Assembly (NCBI RefSeq): GCF_006715165.1
Contig: NZ_VFMS01000001.1
Coordinates: 2,852,001-2,916,000, forward strand
Reading direction: 5' to 3'
Length of the DNA: 64,000 nucleotides
Source: Arthrobacter sp. SLBN-122
Lineage (GTDB): Bacteria > Actinomycetota > Actinomycetes > Actinomycetales > Micrococcaceae
Shown: one piece after another, positions 15,996-25,094 of the stretch
Position numbering within the stretch: the first letter of the stretch is position 1
Layout of the letters: each line of letters starts with the position of its first letter
The notes under the pieces: generated by a model
Databases searched by the model: none
What the model was told of the DNA's origin: nothing
The model's input: the letters and a program-made list of their open reading frames with translations, nothing else
Program-made: the position numbers and the translations under genes

Positions 15996-17414
15996 ATGCT
16001 GTTGCAGAAACAAACGATGGCCGCACCAGGCACCCAGCGCCGCGGCTACCTGGCCCGGCTCACCGTCATCTCCACCCTGGGCGGCCTGCTCTTCGGTTAC
16101 GACACCGGCGTCATCTCCGGCGCCCTGCTGTACATGAACGACTCCCTCAACATGACCGCCGTCGAGGAAGCAACTGTGGTGAGCGCACTGCTGTTCCCGG
16201 GTGCCGCCGTCGGCGCCCTCACCGGCGGCCGCATGGCCGACAAACTGGGCCGCCGCGGCTCCCTGCTGGTCTGCGCCCTGCTGTTCCTGCTCGGCGCCAT
16301 CGGCTGCGCCATCGCTCCCAACGTGACCTTCATGGTCGCTGCCCGCATCGTGCTGGGCCTGGGCGTCGGTGCCGCCGCCGTGACCTGCCCGCTGTACCTG
16401 GCCGAAATGGCACCGGCCCACCTCCGTGGCCGAATGGTGACTATCAATGAGCTCATGATCGTGACCGGCCAGATGCTCGCCTTCGCCATCAACGCCCTCC
16501 TGGATGCCCTGATCCACGACAACGAGGTCTGGCGCACCATGCTGGGCATCGCCTCAATCCCGGCACTCGCCCTGCTCGCCGGCATGCTGATGCTGCCTGA
16601 ATCGCCGCGCTGGTACGCCATCCGTGGCCGCCTTGAGGACAGCCGCCGCGTCCTGAACCTCAGCCGCAGCCCACAGGAAGCGGCTGCCGAATTCGAGGAG
16701 ATCGCCCGGGCGGCACGCACCGCCAAGGAAGAACGGGGCCACGCGCTGCGGGACCTGAAGAACAACCCCTGGATGCGCCGCCTGCTGTGGATCGGCATCG
16801 GGCTGGCCACCGTCCAGCAGGCCACCGGCATCAATACTGTGAACTACTACGCTCCCACCATCCTGGAAAAGAGCGGGCTGGGCGTCAGCGCTTCGCTCGT
16901 GGCCACCATCGGCGTCGGCGTCACCTCCGTGCTGATGACCATCCTGGGCATCTGGCTGCTCGGCTTCGTTGGCCGCCGCAGGATGCTGGTGATCGGCTTC
17001 TCCGGAGTGGTTGGTTCCCAGGCCCTGCTGGCCGTCGTCTTCCTCCTGCCGCAGTCGGACCTGGCCAGCTACACCGTCCTGGCGGCCATGATGCTGTTCG
17101 TCGCCTTCGTCCAGTGCTTCATCGGCACCTGCGTGTGGCTCCTGCTCTCGGAAATGTTCCCGCTGGCCATCCGCGGCTTTGCGATGGGAATCGCGGTCTT
17201 CGCCCTGTGGACCGTGAACGCCGCCATTTCGTTCCTCTTCCCCATCGTGGTCAACGCCCTGGGCTCCACTGGCACCTTCGGCCTGTTTGTCCTGGTCAAC
17301 CTCGCCTCCCTGGCGTTCGTCATCAAGTTCGTTCCGGAGACCAAGGGCCATTCGCTCGAGGACCTGGAAGCGCACTTCCGTGACGGCGCCGTGCCGGCCA
17401 GGCTCCCGGCCTAG
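15996..17414 (+). CDS. MFS sugar-porter permease, second inositol-type transporter
   Basis: This is a 472-residue, 12-helix permease paralogous to the one at 9643. It has FGYDTGVISGALLYM, GGRMADKLGRRG, CPLYLAEMAPAHLRGRMVTINELMIVTGQ, LPESPRWYAIRG, VQQATGINTVNYYAPTIL and VPETKGHSLEDLE. ATG at 15996 is preceded by GAGAGG at 6-nt spacing. Its promoter carries both an IolR-like site and a LacI palindrome, so expression should follow inositol and a second signal. It is transcribed away from the gntR-iolB-lacI unit. Substrate is inferred as myo-inositol or a related polyol. Confidence 0.85.
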   Translation: MLLQKQTMAAPGTQRRGYLARLTVISTLGGLLFGYDTGVISGALLYMNDSLNMTAVEEATVVSALLFPGAAVGALTGGRMADKLGRRGSLLVCALLFLLGAIGCAIAPNVTFMVAARIVLGLGVGAAAVTCPLYLAEMAPAHLRGRMVTINELMIVTGQMLAFAINALLDALIHDNEVWRTMLGIASIPALALLAGMLMLPESPRWYAIRGRLEDSRRVLNLSRSPQEAAAEFEEIARAARTAKEERGHALRDLKNNPWMRRLLWIGIGLATVQQATGINTVNYYAPTILEKSGLGVSASLVATIGVGVTSVLMTILGIWLLGFVGRRRMLVIGFSGVVGSQALLAVVFLLPQSDLASYTVLAAMMLFVAFVQCFIGTCVWLLLSEMFPLAIRGFAMGIAVFALWTVNAAISFLFPIVVNALGSTGTFGLFVLVNLASLAFVIKFVPETKGHSLEDLEAHFRDGAVPARLPA

Positions 17415-17522
17415 GCAGGCAGCGCTTCCCGGCAGCCGCTGACCTACGCGGGGCTGGACCCGGCAATTTTCCGTCATTGACGAAAAGGGCAGGGTCCGGT
17501 CCCGCGTTTGCTTTCGGTGGCC

Positions 17523-17564
17523 TAGGCTGGCTCCATGATGTGGACTGTGAGGCAGCAGCCGTGA
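17523..17564 (+). CDS. Leader mini-ORF (MMWTVRQQP) with leaderless promoter
   Basis: A -10-like TAGGCT at 17523-17528 lies 6 nt before ATGATG at 17535, the layout of a leaderless actinobacterial transcript. The coding part, 17535-17564, is nine codons long (MMWTVRQQP) and stops with TGA at 17562-17564. That TGA overlaps the GTG start of the LOG-like gene (GTGA at 17561-17564). Ribosomes that translate the mini-ORF would therefore reach the main start. The peptide has no recognised regulatory motif. Seen directly: the frame and the overlap. Inferred: that it is translated. Confidence 0.45.
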
Positions 17565-18694
17565 ATTACGCCGGTAGCCTTGGTCCCCGTCCCCGCACCC
17601 TCGAAGTTCAGGACCTGGCGAGCTTCGACCGCCTGGTGGCCGGGGGTGCGGTCAATCTGCACGGCTGGCATGCGCAGTCCCTGGACCTGCGGGGCCGGTC
17701 CGCCGCACTGAAAAGCGTCAGCGTCGAAGGCGCCATGTTCCTTGGCTGCCTCTTTGATGACGGCATGGAGACCAACCTGCGCAGCCGCGGTGCCCTGATC
17801 TTTCCACGGCTTGATGGCGTCCCCTTCGACCCCTACCGGGCCTCGCTGTACTCACCGGCCGAACTGTATGCCGGACTTGCCAGGTCCCCGTACGAGGAAC
17901 TGCCGGATGCCCGCATCTACCACTGGAGCATCCAGCCGGGGCAGCGGCACCGCGTGGACGCCACCCTGGCCTCTGCCCTGCACGACCATGCGATCGGGGA
18001 CGCCCTGGAGGAACTGACACGGTCAGCGGCGTGGACCCGCCGGTCCATCGTCGGCGTCATGGGTGGCCATGCGGCGCCCAGGGGAAGCCGGGAGTTTGCG
18101 GACGCGGCGCGGCTCGGAAAGCTGCTGGCCCTTGAGGGCTATTCGGTGGCCACCGGCGGCGGCCCCGGTGCCATGGAGGCGGCAAACCTGGGTGCTTACC
18201 TGTGCCAGGCGTCCGACGGCGACCTGCAGGCGGCGCTTGCCACGCTCGCGGAGGTCCCGGGGTTCCGGCCGTCCGTGTCGGCGTGGGCGCGGGCGGCGGC
18301 TGCCGTCGTCGAATGCCATCCGGACGGGACTCCGTCGCTCGGGATCCCCACTTGGTTTTACGGGCATGAGCCGCCCAACTACTTTGCCACGCACATCGCC
18401 AAATACTTCGCCAACGCCATCCGCGAAGCCATCCTGCTGGAACTGTGCCACGGCGGAATCGTCTTCCTGCCGGGGGCGGCCGGAACTGTCCAGGAGATCT
18501 TCCAGGACGCGTGCGAGAACTACTACGGCGCCCGCGAAAAGGTGGCCCCCATGGTCCTGGTGGGTCGGCACCACTGGGAGCAGGAGTACCCGGCCTGGCC
18601 CATGCTGCGCAGCCTTGCCGCCGGGCGGCCCATGGCGGACTACATCTTCCTGGTGGATACGGTGGACCAGGCCGTGGAGGTCCTCCGGGGCTGA
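17561..18694 (+). CDS. LOG-like Rossmann-fold nucleotide-binding protein
   Basis: This is a 377-residue protein. Its C-terminal half carries the LOG/lysine-decarboxylase-like signature: VATGGGPGAMEAANLGAYL (about residue 205-223) and VFLPGAAGTVQEIFQDACENYYG, corresponding to the PGGxGTxxE motif with Ala in place of the second Gly. LOG enzymes cleave ribose-5-phosphate from nucleotide 5'-monophosphates. The N-terminal 150 residues are not a domain I recognise, and the protein is about twice the length of a minimal LOG. The start at GTG 17561 is chosen because its GTGA overlaps a leader mini-ORF and GAGG lies 9 nt upstream; a TTG at 17477 is an alternative. Substrate unknown. Confidence 0.75.
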   Translation: MNYAGSLGPRPRTLEVQDLASFDRLVAGGAVNLHGWHAQSLDLRGRSAALKSVSVEGAMFLGCLFDDGMETNLRSRGALIFPRLDGVPFDPYRASLYSPAELYAGLARSPYEELPDARIYHWSIQPGQRHRVDATLASALHDHAIGDALEELTRSAAWTRRSIVGVMGGHAAPRGSREFADAARLGKLLALEGYSVATGGGPGAMEAANLGAYLCQASDGDLQAALATLAEVPGFRPSVSAWARAAAAVVECHPDGTPSLGIPTWFYGHEPPNYFATHIAKYFANAIREAILLELCHGGIVFLPGAAGTVQEIFQDACENYYGAREKVAPMVLVGRHHWEQEYPAWPMLRSLAAGRPMADYIFLVDTVDQAVEVLRG

Positions 18695-18697
18695 GCG

Positions 18698-19843
18698 TTA
18701 TCCGACTGCTGTGCCGAAGAGCAGGCCCAGCAGGTAGGTGATGGCGGCGGCGCCCAGGCCGATGGCGAGCTGCCGCAGGCCACGGGTCAACGGGGACGTG
18801 CCGGACAGCAGGCCCACGGCGGCACCGGTGGCCAGCAGGGCAACACCGACCAGGACCCCGGCCACCACCAGCGCGGCGACCCCGGTCAGGCCGAACAGGA
18901 ACGGCAGGATGGGCACGATGGCGCCGGAGGCGAAGAAGCAGAAGCTGGACAGCGCCGCGCCCCAGGCCGTCCCCACTGCCTCGTGCTGGTCCTCTTCCTC
19001 CGGCAGGTCCGGCTGCAGGGACAGGCTGGGGTCGCAGTCGCAGGACAGCAGCCCCATCCGCTCGGCCACTCTGTGTTCCGCCGCCTCACGGGACATGCCG
19101 CGGGCCAGGTACACCAGGAGGAGTTCGTTGTGTTCAAGGTCCAGCTTGGGTGCGGCGGCCAGGGTGATCTGCGTGGGTCGGGTGGCGGCCAGCAGTTCGC
19201 GCTGGGAACGGACGGAGATGAATTCGCCGGCGCCCATGGACATGGCACCCGCCAGGAGCCCGGCGATGCCGCTCAGCAGCACTACGGTGCTGGCAACACC
19301 GGACGCCGCCATGCCCATCACCAGGGAGAGGTTGCTGACCAGGCCGTCGTTAGCGCCGAAGACAGCTGCGCGGAACGTGCCGGCCAAACGGTTGCGGCCG
19401 CGGGTGGCCAGGCCCCGCACCACTTCTTCATGGATCTGCTCATCGGCAGCCATGGCCGGAGTGGCGTTGGGGTCCTTGGCGTACGGGGACCGGCCTTCGG
19501 CGCGCTGGGCGAGGGCCAGCACAAACACGGAGCCGAAGTGCCGCGCCAGGAACCCCAGGAAACGGCTTCGCGCGGAGGCTCTTTTTGGTTTGCCCGCATG
19601 GTCCCCCAGCAGGGCCAGCCAGTGGGCCTCGTGCCGGCCTTCAGCCTCCGCCAGGGCCAGGAGGATGGCCCGTTCTTCGCCCTCGCGGTTCTGGGCGAGG
19701 TCCCGGTAGACCGCGGCTTCCGCACGCTCATCGGCCAAGTACTGGCGCCACCGTTTGATGTTCGACGGCGAGGGCTGGCTTTGCGGGGTGTGGGCGGCCT
19801 CCGGCGGGGTGGCATGGGAATTGGGACGGGCGTGCTGCGACAC
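18698..19843 (-). CDS. VIT1/CCC1-family protein with N-terminal ferritin-like domain
   Basis: This 381-residue protein has a soluble ferritin-like N-half and a membrane VIT half. The first half has WRQYLADERAEAAVYRDLA, LALAEAEGRHEAHWLALLGDH and AADEQIHEEVVRGLA, with Glu and His spaced as in rubrerythrin-type iron sites. The second has FRAAVFGANDGLVSNLSLVMGMA, AGAMSMGAGEFISVRSQREL and three C-terminal hydrophobic helices. VIT proteins export Fe2+ or Mn2+ out of the cytoplasm. A CDCD segment between the halves is unusual. GTG at 19843 has CAGGAG upstream; further upstream ATGs lack an RBS. Convergent with the LOG-like gene, 3 nt apart, so the two genes share their 3' boundary. Confidence 0.88.
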   Translation of the reverse strand: MSQHARPNSHATPPEAAHTPQSQPSPSNIKRWRQYLADERAEAAVYRDLAQNREGEERAILLALAEAEGRHEAHWLALLGDHAGKPKRASARSRFLGFLARHFGSVFVLALAQRAEGRSPYAKDPNATPAMAADEQIHEEVVRGLATRGRNRLAGTFRAAVFGANDGLVSNLSLVMGMAASGVASTVVLLSGIAGLLAGAMSMGAGEFISVRSQRELLAATRPTQITLAAAPKLDLEHNELLLVYLARGMSREAAEHRVAERMGLLSCDCDPSLSLQPDLPEEEDQHEAVGTAWGAALSSFCFFASGAIVPILPFLFGLTGVAALVVAGVLVGVALLATGAAVGLLSGTSPLTRGLRQLAIGLGAAAITYLLGLLFGTAVG

Positions 19844-20110
19844 TGGTAACTCCTGGGCTGGAAAGGGCATGTTTTTCGCGCCTTTGCCCTGCCAGCGTAC
19901 TGCGAAATTCCGCGGTTTTTTGGCTGGCAAACCTCGCTGGGAAGTTTCGGTTCGCCGTAAAACTTCGGCTTACGGCGCCGTCATTCAATGCTCTTCCAGG
20001 CGCCGCGGCGTCTATTGACCCGTCCACCCGGCCGGTGTTGTGATGAAGGTGTGGCGCAGGCTGCGCCCTACCTGAAAGAGCACGTCAGGCGAATATACGG
20101 AGGTTGAATC

Positions 20111-20338
20111 ATGAGCACCACCGGACAGCACCCGGACATGCCGCACCTGGACGCCGTCGAAGCGGACCCCGCCTACGATTACGCCGAGGATGCACCGGTA
20201 GACGATGCGGACTGGGACGCGGAGGACGGGTTGATTGACGAGGAAGAACCGGTGGTCCAGCCGCAGCCGGTAGTCATCGATGCCGAGGACCGTGAGGTCC
20301 CGCTGGACGACGACGAGCCCCGCGACACAGGCGAGTAG
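20111..20338 (+). CDS. Small acidic protein of unknown function
   Basis: This is a 75-residue, strongly acidic protein (long runs of Asp/Glu, no Cys, no Lys) with a strong RBS, GGAGG, 7 nt before the ATG, and a strong terminator right after the stop. These signals make it a real gene despite its size. Low-complexity acidic sequence suggests a disordered protein, perhaps binding metal ions or basic partners. I do not recognise a family. It is alone on its transcript. Confidence 0.7.
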   Translation: MSTTGQHPDMPHLDAVEADPAYDYAEDAPVDDADWDAEDGLIDEEEPVVQPQPVVIDAEDREVPLDDDEPRDTGE

Positions 20339-20347
20339 GACTTACGG

Positions 20348-20392
20348 CGGCGGCGCCTCCTTTTCGCTTCACGGTGAAAGGAGGCGCCGCCG
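20348..20392 (+). terminator. Terminator after the small acidic gene
   Basis: A 16-bp perfect stem joins CGGCGGCGCCTCCTTT (20348-20363) with its complement at 20377-20392. It lies between the acidic gene and the convergent symporter gene, so it may serve both. Confidence 0.88.
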
Positions 20393-20431
20393 TCGTGCTT
20401 AATGCTTTTGCAGCTTTGCGCTTGTGCAGGG

Positions 20432-21952
20432 TCAGCGGCCGGCCAGGACGTCCTCGGGCGCTTCCTCCGCCTCCTGCCCGGCAACGCGCAGCTGCCAGGC
20501 GCGCATCACCGCGGGATCCGTGGGGCGGCTGAGCAGCGAGGCTGCGATGTAGACGACCGCGGAGGCGATCAGGCCGTAGTAGATGGGCTCGTTGGCGTAG
20601 ATGCCGTCCAGCGGCGCCTCGGCGTTCACTTCCAGGATGATCATGGTTCCCAGGGTCACCACTGATCCGACGGCCATGGAGGCCGCGGCCGCCACGCCGG
20701 TGCCGCGCTTCCACACCAGGCCGCCGAGGATGGCCACCAGCAGGCCGCCCACCAAGATGTCGTAGGCGATGGTCAGCGCAGCCACCACGTCCTTGGTGAT
20801 GATGGCGATGACGATGGCCACGATGCCCAGTGCCAGGACCCAGAGGCGGTTGGCCTTGACGTCATGCTCCGGGTTCTCCGTTTCGCCGGTGTTGATGTCC
20901 TTGCCGAACCAGCCGGCGACGAACGGCAGCACGTCGGCGCGGGCAACGGTGGCGGCGGCGATGAGGGCGCCGGATGCCGTGGACATCATGGCTGCCACCG
21001 CCGCGGCCAGGACCAGCCCGCCGATGCCGACGGGGAGCAGGTTCTGGGCCACTTCGGCGTAGACGTCGTCCTTGGTGGCAATCTTGACGTTGGACAGGGC
21101 CACGTTGGCCGCCATCCCGATCAGCGCGCCGGCCACACCGTAGACGATGCAGTAGATGCCGGCGGTGGCGCCGCCCCAGCGGGCCACCTTGGGCGTCTTG
21201 GCCGTGAACACCCGCTGCCAGATGTCCTGGCCGATCAGCAGGCCCAGGGTGTAGACCACGAAGTAGGTGATGATGGTCTGGACGCCGATGCCGTCCATCT
21301 GGAAGAAGCTGGCATCCACACGGCTGCGGATGCCGTCCAGGCCGCCGGCGGCGTTCAGGGTGAACGGGAGCATGAGGAAGAAGATGCCCACCGTCTTGAT
21401 GACGAACTGGACCTGGTCGGCAAGGGTGATGGACCACATGCCGCCGATGGTGGAGTACACCAGGACGATGGCGCCGCCGATGGCGATGGCCAGTGCCCGG
21501 TCCAGGCCGAACAGCACGACGAAGATGGTGGCGTAGGCGCCCGTTGAGGTGGCGCACAGCATCAGCGTGTAGGCGAGCATGACGATGCCCGAGGCTTCGG
21601 TGGCCTTGCTCCCGTAGCGGAGGGTGAGCATCTGGGACACTGTGTAGATCTTCAGCTTCTGGATGGTCCCGGCAAAGAGCAGGCTCAGCAGCAGGACGCC
21701 GGCGCCAATCGCCACCACCAGCCACATGCCGGAGATGCCGAACTTATAGCCAAGCCCCACGCCGCCCACGGTGGAAGCCCCGCCCAGGACGACGGCGGCC
21801 ATGGTGCCGGTGTAAAGGAACGGTCCCAGGCGGCGGCCGGCAACGAGGAAATCACTGTTGTTCCTGGTGCGGGATTTGCCCCACCAGCCGAAGGCCAGCA
21901 TTGCGAGCAGATACACCACCACGATGGCGATGTTGATGGAACTTGCATCCAT
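20432..21952 (-). CDS. Sodium:solute symporter (SSS family)
   Basis: This is a 506-residue, about 13-helix SSS transporter. The start MDASSINIAIVVVYLLAMLAFGWWG, FLVAGRRLGPFLYTGTMAAVVLGGASTVGGVGLGY and the Na+-site helix AAAVAAMMSTASGALIAAATVARAD are typical. I placed the start at ATG 21952 with GGAG upstream. Its promoter reads divergently from an XRE-cupin regulator whose other neighbours are an agmatinase-family enzyme and a TPP enzyme. The cargo may be agmatine, putrescine or a guanidino compound. That is inference from context; SSS sequence alone does not tell the substrate. Confidence 0.87.
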   Translation of the reverse strand: MDASSINIAIVVVYLLAMLAFGWWGKSRTRNNSDFLVAGRRLGPFLYTGTMAAVVLGGASTVGGVGLGYKFGISGMWLVVAIGAGVLLLSLLFAGTIQKLKIYTVSQMLTLRYGSKATEASGIVMLAYTLMLCATSTGAYATIFVVLFGLDRALAIAIGGAIVLVYSTIGGMWSITLADQVQFVIKTVGIFFLMLPFTLNAAGGLDGIRSRVDASFFQMDGIGVQTIITYFVVYTLGLLIGQDIWQRVFTAKTPKVARWGGATAGIYCIVYGVAGALIGMAANVALSNVKIATKDDVYAEVAQNLLPVGIGGLVLAAAVAAMMSTASGALIAAATVARADVLPFVAGWFGKDINTGETENPEHDVKANRLWVLALGIVAIVIAIITKDVVAALTIAYDILVGGLLVAILGGLVWKRGTGVAAAASMAVGSVVTLGTMIILEVNAEAPLDGIYANEPIYYGLIASAVVYIAASLLSRPTDPAVMRAWQLRVAGQEAEEAPEDVLAGR

Positions 21953-22068
21953 AGTTGGCTCCTTGGAGCTGTTGGGGGTGTGGTGCCGGGGGCGAACGGC
22001 GCCCGGCACCGCCGTGGACGAACGAAGAGGGGATTCTGCTTTTCACCTATAGGCAACAGGAGTTTCAC

Positions 22069-22098
22069 AGATTAGGGTGTGACGGCCGCAACAGTCAA
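22069..22098 (-). promoter_or_regulatory. Promoter of the SSS symporter with GTCACACC box
   Basis: On the minus strand -35 TTGACT (22098-22093), an 18-nt spacer and -10 TAATCT (22074-22069) form a good promoter. The spacer contains GTCACACC (22083-22076) preceded by TTGC. The same TTGC...GTCACACC pair occurs just after the -10 of the agmatinase gene at 23982-23993, so it may be the regulator's operator. Confidence 0.6.
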
Positions 22099-22210
22099 GG
22101 GGCGGGGATACCGGCGGCCGCTCCCGTGTGGCATGGGCGTGTCACAAAAGCGCCGCCGATTAGTATGGCTCGAGAGTGGAGCCGGACTGCCGGCCATGAA
22201 AGGTTCGTAG

Positions 22211-22786
22211 ATGAAGGCACTGCCAGTTGAGCCCAGCAACGTCCCTGTTGCCATCGGCTCCAGGATCCGGGCCGCCCGGCAGTCCCAACGGCTCACCATC
22301 GAGCAGGTTGCCGACGCCACCGGCCTGACCAAAGGCTTCCTCAGCCGGGTGGAGCGGGACCTCACCTCCCCGTCGGTCGCCTCCCTTGTAACGCTCTGCC
22401 AAGTGCTGTCCATTTCCATCGGTGATCTTTTTGCGGCGCCGGAAACCCACCTGACCAAGCGGAACGATGGCCCGCGGATTTCGCTTGGCGGCCAGGGCAT
22501 CGTGGAGCGGCTCCTGACGGCACGCTCGGAACGCCGCGTCCAGATTATCCAGGCCGTGATCGAGCCCCATGGCCGCGGCGAGTCCGAGCTCTACGCAGTG
22601 GACTGCGACGTGGATGTGCTGCATGTGATCAAGGGGTCCATCAAGCTGATCCTCACCAACGAGGAATACGAACTCAATACCGGCGACACCGTGACCTTCC
22701 CGGGCCGCGAGCCGCATACCTGGGTCAATCCCACGGACAAGCCGGCTGAGGTGCTCTGGGTCCTGGTCCCCGCCGCCAGCCGCTAA
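22211..22786 (+). CDS. XRE-cupin transcriptional regulator (PuuR-like)
   Basis: This is a 191-residue regulator with an N-terminal XRE helix-turn-helix (IGSRIRAARQSQRLTIEQVADATGLTKGFLSRVERDLTSPSVASL, about 18-62) and a C-terminal cupin (ELYAVDCDVDVLHVIKGSIKLILTNEEYELNTGDTVTFPGREPHTWVNPTDKPAEVLWVLVPA). This architecture matches PuuR and related regulators of polyamine and amine use, which agrees with the agmatinase-family gene nearby. It is divergent from the SSS symporter. GAAAGG lies 9 nt before the ATG, and a -10-like TAGTAT is at 22162-22167. Effector unknown. Confidence 0.88.
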   Translation: MKALPVEPSNVPVAIGSRIRAARQSQRLTIEQVADATGLTKGFLSRVERDLTSPSVASLVTLCQVLSISIGDLFAAPETHLTKRNDGPRISLGGQGIVERLLTARSERRVQIIQAVIEPHGRGESELYAVDCDVDVLHVIKGSIKLILTNEEYELNTGDTVTFPGREPHTWVNPTDKPAEVLWVLVPAASR

Positions 22787-22797
22787 CTGTGCATTCC

Positions 22798-22856
22798 TCC
22801 CCGGTTACTTTCCGCGGCCTGCGGCGGTCTCCGCCCTTTCCGGGGAGGTTGTCCCC
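22798..22856 (+). terminator. Possible terminator after the XRE-cupin gene
   Basis: CCTCCCCGG just after the stop codon pairs with CCGGGGAGG about 45 nt downstream, with a smaller CCGCGG/CCGCC stem between them. The long loop makes it a weak candidate. Confidence 0.4.
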
Positions 22857-22902
22857 CACGCGTGCCCAGGGGCCGGGGTAACTGGGCTGGAATGGACACC
22901 CG

Positions 22903-23730
22903 TCAGGAAGCCGGCCTGCGGCGGTCCGCCAATACTGCCCTGATGTCATCCAGCACCTGCTGTTGGTTGAACCAGATGTGCTCCGGCATATTGCGCAGGA
23001 CGGCAAAGCCCTTAACCGTTGATGAATTATTCCGGTCCCTGTCCCTGAACATGTCAGCCCTTTGTGAGTGGAATGCGAAGCCATCGATTTCGACAATGAG
23101 GAAGCCGTCCAGCAGGAAGTCCACCCTCCCAATGCCCGGCAGAAACACTTGTGCCTCGTAGGAAATCCCGTTCGTGCGGAACAGGTGCTGCGCATCGACC
23201 TCAACCATGGACTCGGCGCGCAGGTCGAGTTCCCGCAGCATCCGAAGCGCCGTGCCCGAGCGATCCGCGCGCAGTTGCTCCGCCAAAAGTTCCCGCGGCA
23301 CGCCGTGCAGACGGATGGCCGAGGTTGCCAGTGCGGTGGAGGCCGGAGGGGTAAGGCAACCCAACGCATGCAGTGCGACATCTTCGACCGCTGCTACTGG
23401 CGACCAGGCTTGCCCTTGGAACCTGACGGTGCGGTGACGGACGAAACCGGTTCCGTGGCCATGGTTGCAGGCCAGATGAAGCCGCGTTGGCGGTCTTCTT
23501 AGCCAGAGACCGTAATGGGAGGCCGCGCTCGCGCAGCTGAGCCGGCCATTGTGCTCGATTGCAGCCCGAAAGTCCTCGTCGCAGCCCGGCAGCACAAAGA
23601 GCCCGCGCTTGGGTTGGGTTGCACCGACTTCCTTGAGCCGCAACAGGTCCCGCCTGGAGAATCCGGCGTCGAGGAGTTGGGCCGACCGGGCAACCCCGCC
23701 AGCCTTGTGAAGATACTCAAGAATTTCCAC
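22903..23730 (-). CDS. DUF559-type nuclease-fold protein with AbiEi-like N-terminus
   Basis: This is a 275-residue protein. The N-terminal segment MEILEYLHKAGGVARSAQLLDAGFSRRDLLRLKEVG is winged-helix-like, as in AbiEi antitoxins. The C-terminal part GRVDFLLDGFLIVEIDGFAFHS is the DUF559/Vsr-type PD-(D/E)xK core: Asp in VDF and Glu-x-Asp in EIDG, followed by RDRDRNN and FAVLRNMPEHIWFN. Such proteins are frequent single genes in Arthrobacter relatives, and their role is not known; a defence or DNA-processing role is a guess. It starts with GTG. It interrupts the agmatinase-type cluster on the opposite strand and looks like an insertion between the regulator and its targets. Confidence 0.75.
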   Translation of the reverse strand: MEILEYLHKAGGVARSAQLLDAGFSRRDLLRLKEVGATQPKRGLFVLPGCDEDFRAAIEHNGRLSCASAASHYGLWLRRPPTRLHLACNHGHGTGFVRHRTVRFQGQAWSPVAAVEDVALHALGCLTPPASTALATSAIRLHGVPRELLAEQLRADRSGTALRMLRELDLRAESMVEVDAQHLFRTNGISYEAQVFLPGIGRVDFLLDGFLIVEIDGFAFHSQRADMFRDRDRNNSSTVKGFAVLRNMPEHIWFNQQQVLDDIRAVLADRRRPAS

Positions 23731-24026
23731 GCCGCCATTTGATCTCCCCGGTCGGCGTAGCGGAAGCCCACGGTCGCCCTAAGTGGACAAGCCCGGGGCT
23801 GTGGCGTGGGCTCCTTCCCGGTTGCCTGCCGAGCCCGCATTTCCTTGCAGCGCGAAGTCCCGGAATCGCGGGGGATAAGACGCAGACCAAGTGTGCGCAG
23901 CGGGAGTAACTGGGCAGGAATGTGCGGGCCAACGATGCTAAGTAAACACCTGGTGCCTCATAGAAAACAGGGGTGTATGATTGCAGTCACACCAGTCCCC
24001 TCAACTCCTCGAAGGAGAGGCCTCCA
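23731..24026 (+). promoter_or_regulatory. Intergenic region upstream of the agmatinase gene
   Basis: No gene is visible in these 296 bases. Near its right end are a -10-like TATGAT (23976-23981) and, just after it, TTGCAGTCACACC (23981-23993), which shares TTGC and GTCACACC with the symporter promoter. GAAGGAGAGG (24011-24020) is the RBS of the next gene. The left part shows nothing I can name. Confidence 0.5.
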
Positions 24027-25091
24027 TTGGAAGAGCTGCGCATTGAAGCCAACGGCAACCTTGGCCCCATCGATTCATCCCGGATTCCCCGTTACGCCGG
24101 GACTGCCACCTATGCCCGCCTTCCCCGCCTTGACCAGGTTGAAAAAGCCGATGTGACTGTGGTGGGCGTGCCCTTCGACTCCGGCGTTTCCTACCGGCCG
24201 GGAGCCCGCTTCGGCGCCAACCATGTTCGCGAGGCCAGCAGGCTGCTGCGCCCCTACAATCCCGCCTGGGACGTCAGCCCGTTCGAAAACATCCAGGTGG
24301 CCGACGCTGGGGACATGGCCGTCAACCCGTTCCACATCAATGAAGCCATCGAGACCATCCAGCAGAACGCGCTGGACCTCACCGCCGCCGGGAGCAAACT
24401 GCTGACCCTCGGCGGGGACCACACCATCGCGCTGCCGCTGCTTCGGGCCGCTGCCGAGCGCGCCGGCGGACCCATCGCCATGCTCCACTTCGATGCCCAC
24501 CTGGACACCTGGGACACCTACTTCGGCGCCGAATACACCCATGGCACGCCCTTTCGCCGCGCAGTGGAGGAGGGCATCCTGGACACCGAGGCCATCAGCC
24601 ACATCGGCACCCGCGGCCCGCTCTATGGCAAGAAGGATCTCGACGACGACCACCGTTTCGGCTTCGGCATCGTCACCTCCGCGGACGTCTACTACCAGGG
24701 CGTGCTGGAAACCGTAGCCAAGGTCCGCGACCGGATCGGCGACCGGCCGCTCTACATCTCGGTGGACATCGATGTCCTGGATCCGGCCCACGCACCGGGC
24801 ACCGGCACCCCGGAAGCCGGCGGCATCACCAGCCGCGAACTGCTCGAAATCATCCGGGGCTTCCGCGGGATGAACCTGGTGGGCGCCGACGTCGTCGAAG
24901 TCGCCCCCGCCTACGACCACGCCGACATGACCGGTGTCGCTGCGAGCCATGTCGCCTACGAACTGGTGACTCTCATGGCTGACAACGCGGTGCCGGGGAG
25001 CCGCTTTGGCGCCGAGACCGGCTACCAGGCACAGGCCCTTGGCCAGGAAGCCCGCCGCCCCGCAGGTTTCGCAGGCGTCACCACGGAGTAG
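24027..25091 (+). CDS. speB: Agmatinase-family ureohydrolase
   Basis: This 354-residue Mn2+ ureohydrolase carries all three metal motifs: [27 protein letters not shown] (the DAHxD motif) and [22 protein letters not shown] (the SxDxDxxDPxxxPGTGxPxxGG motif). The enzyme removes urea from agmatine to give putrescine, or acts on a relative such as 4-guanidinobutyrate. The start is the TTG at 24027, 6 nt after a strong RBS; the frame is open to 23973 but that codon overlaps the promoter box. The next gene starts 3 nt after the stop, so the two are co-translated. Substrate specificity cannot be read from the sequence. Confidence 0.88.
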   Translation: MEELRIEANGNLGPIDSSRIPRYAGTATYARLPRLDQVEKADVTVVGVPFDSGVSYRPGARFGANHVREASRLLRPYNPAWDVSPFENIQVADAGDMAVNPFHINEAIETIQQNALDLTAAGSKLLTLGGDHTIALPLLRAAAERAGGPIAMLHFDAHLDTWDTYFGAEYTHGTPFRRAVEEGILDTEAISHIGTRGPLYGKKDLDDDHRFGFGIVTSADVYYQGVLETVAKVRDRIGDRPLYISVDIDVLDPAHAPGTGTPEAGGITSRELLEIIRGFRGMNLVGADVVEVAPAYDHADMTGVAASHVAYELVTLMADNAVPGSRFGAETGYQAQALGQEARRPAGFAGVTTE

Positions 25092-25094
25092 GCG

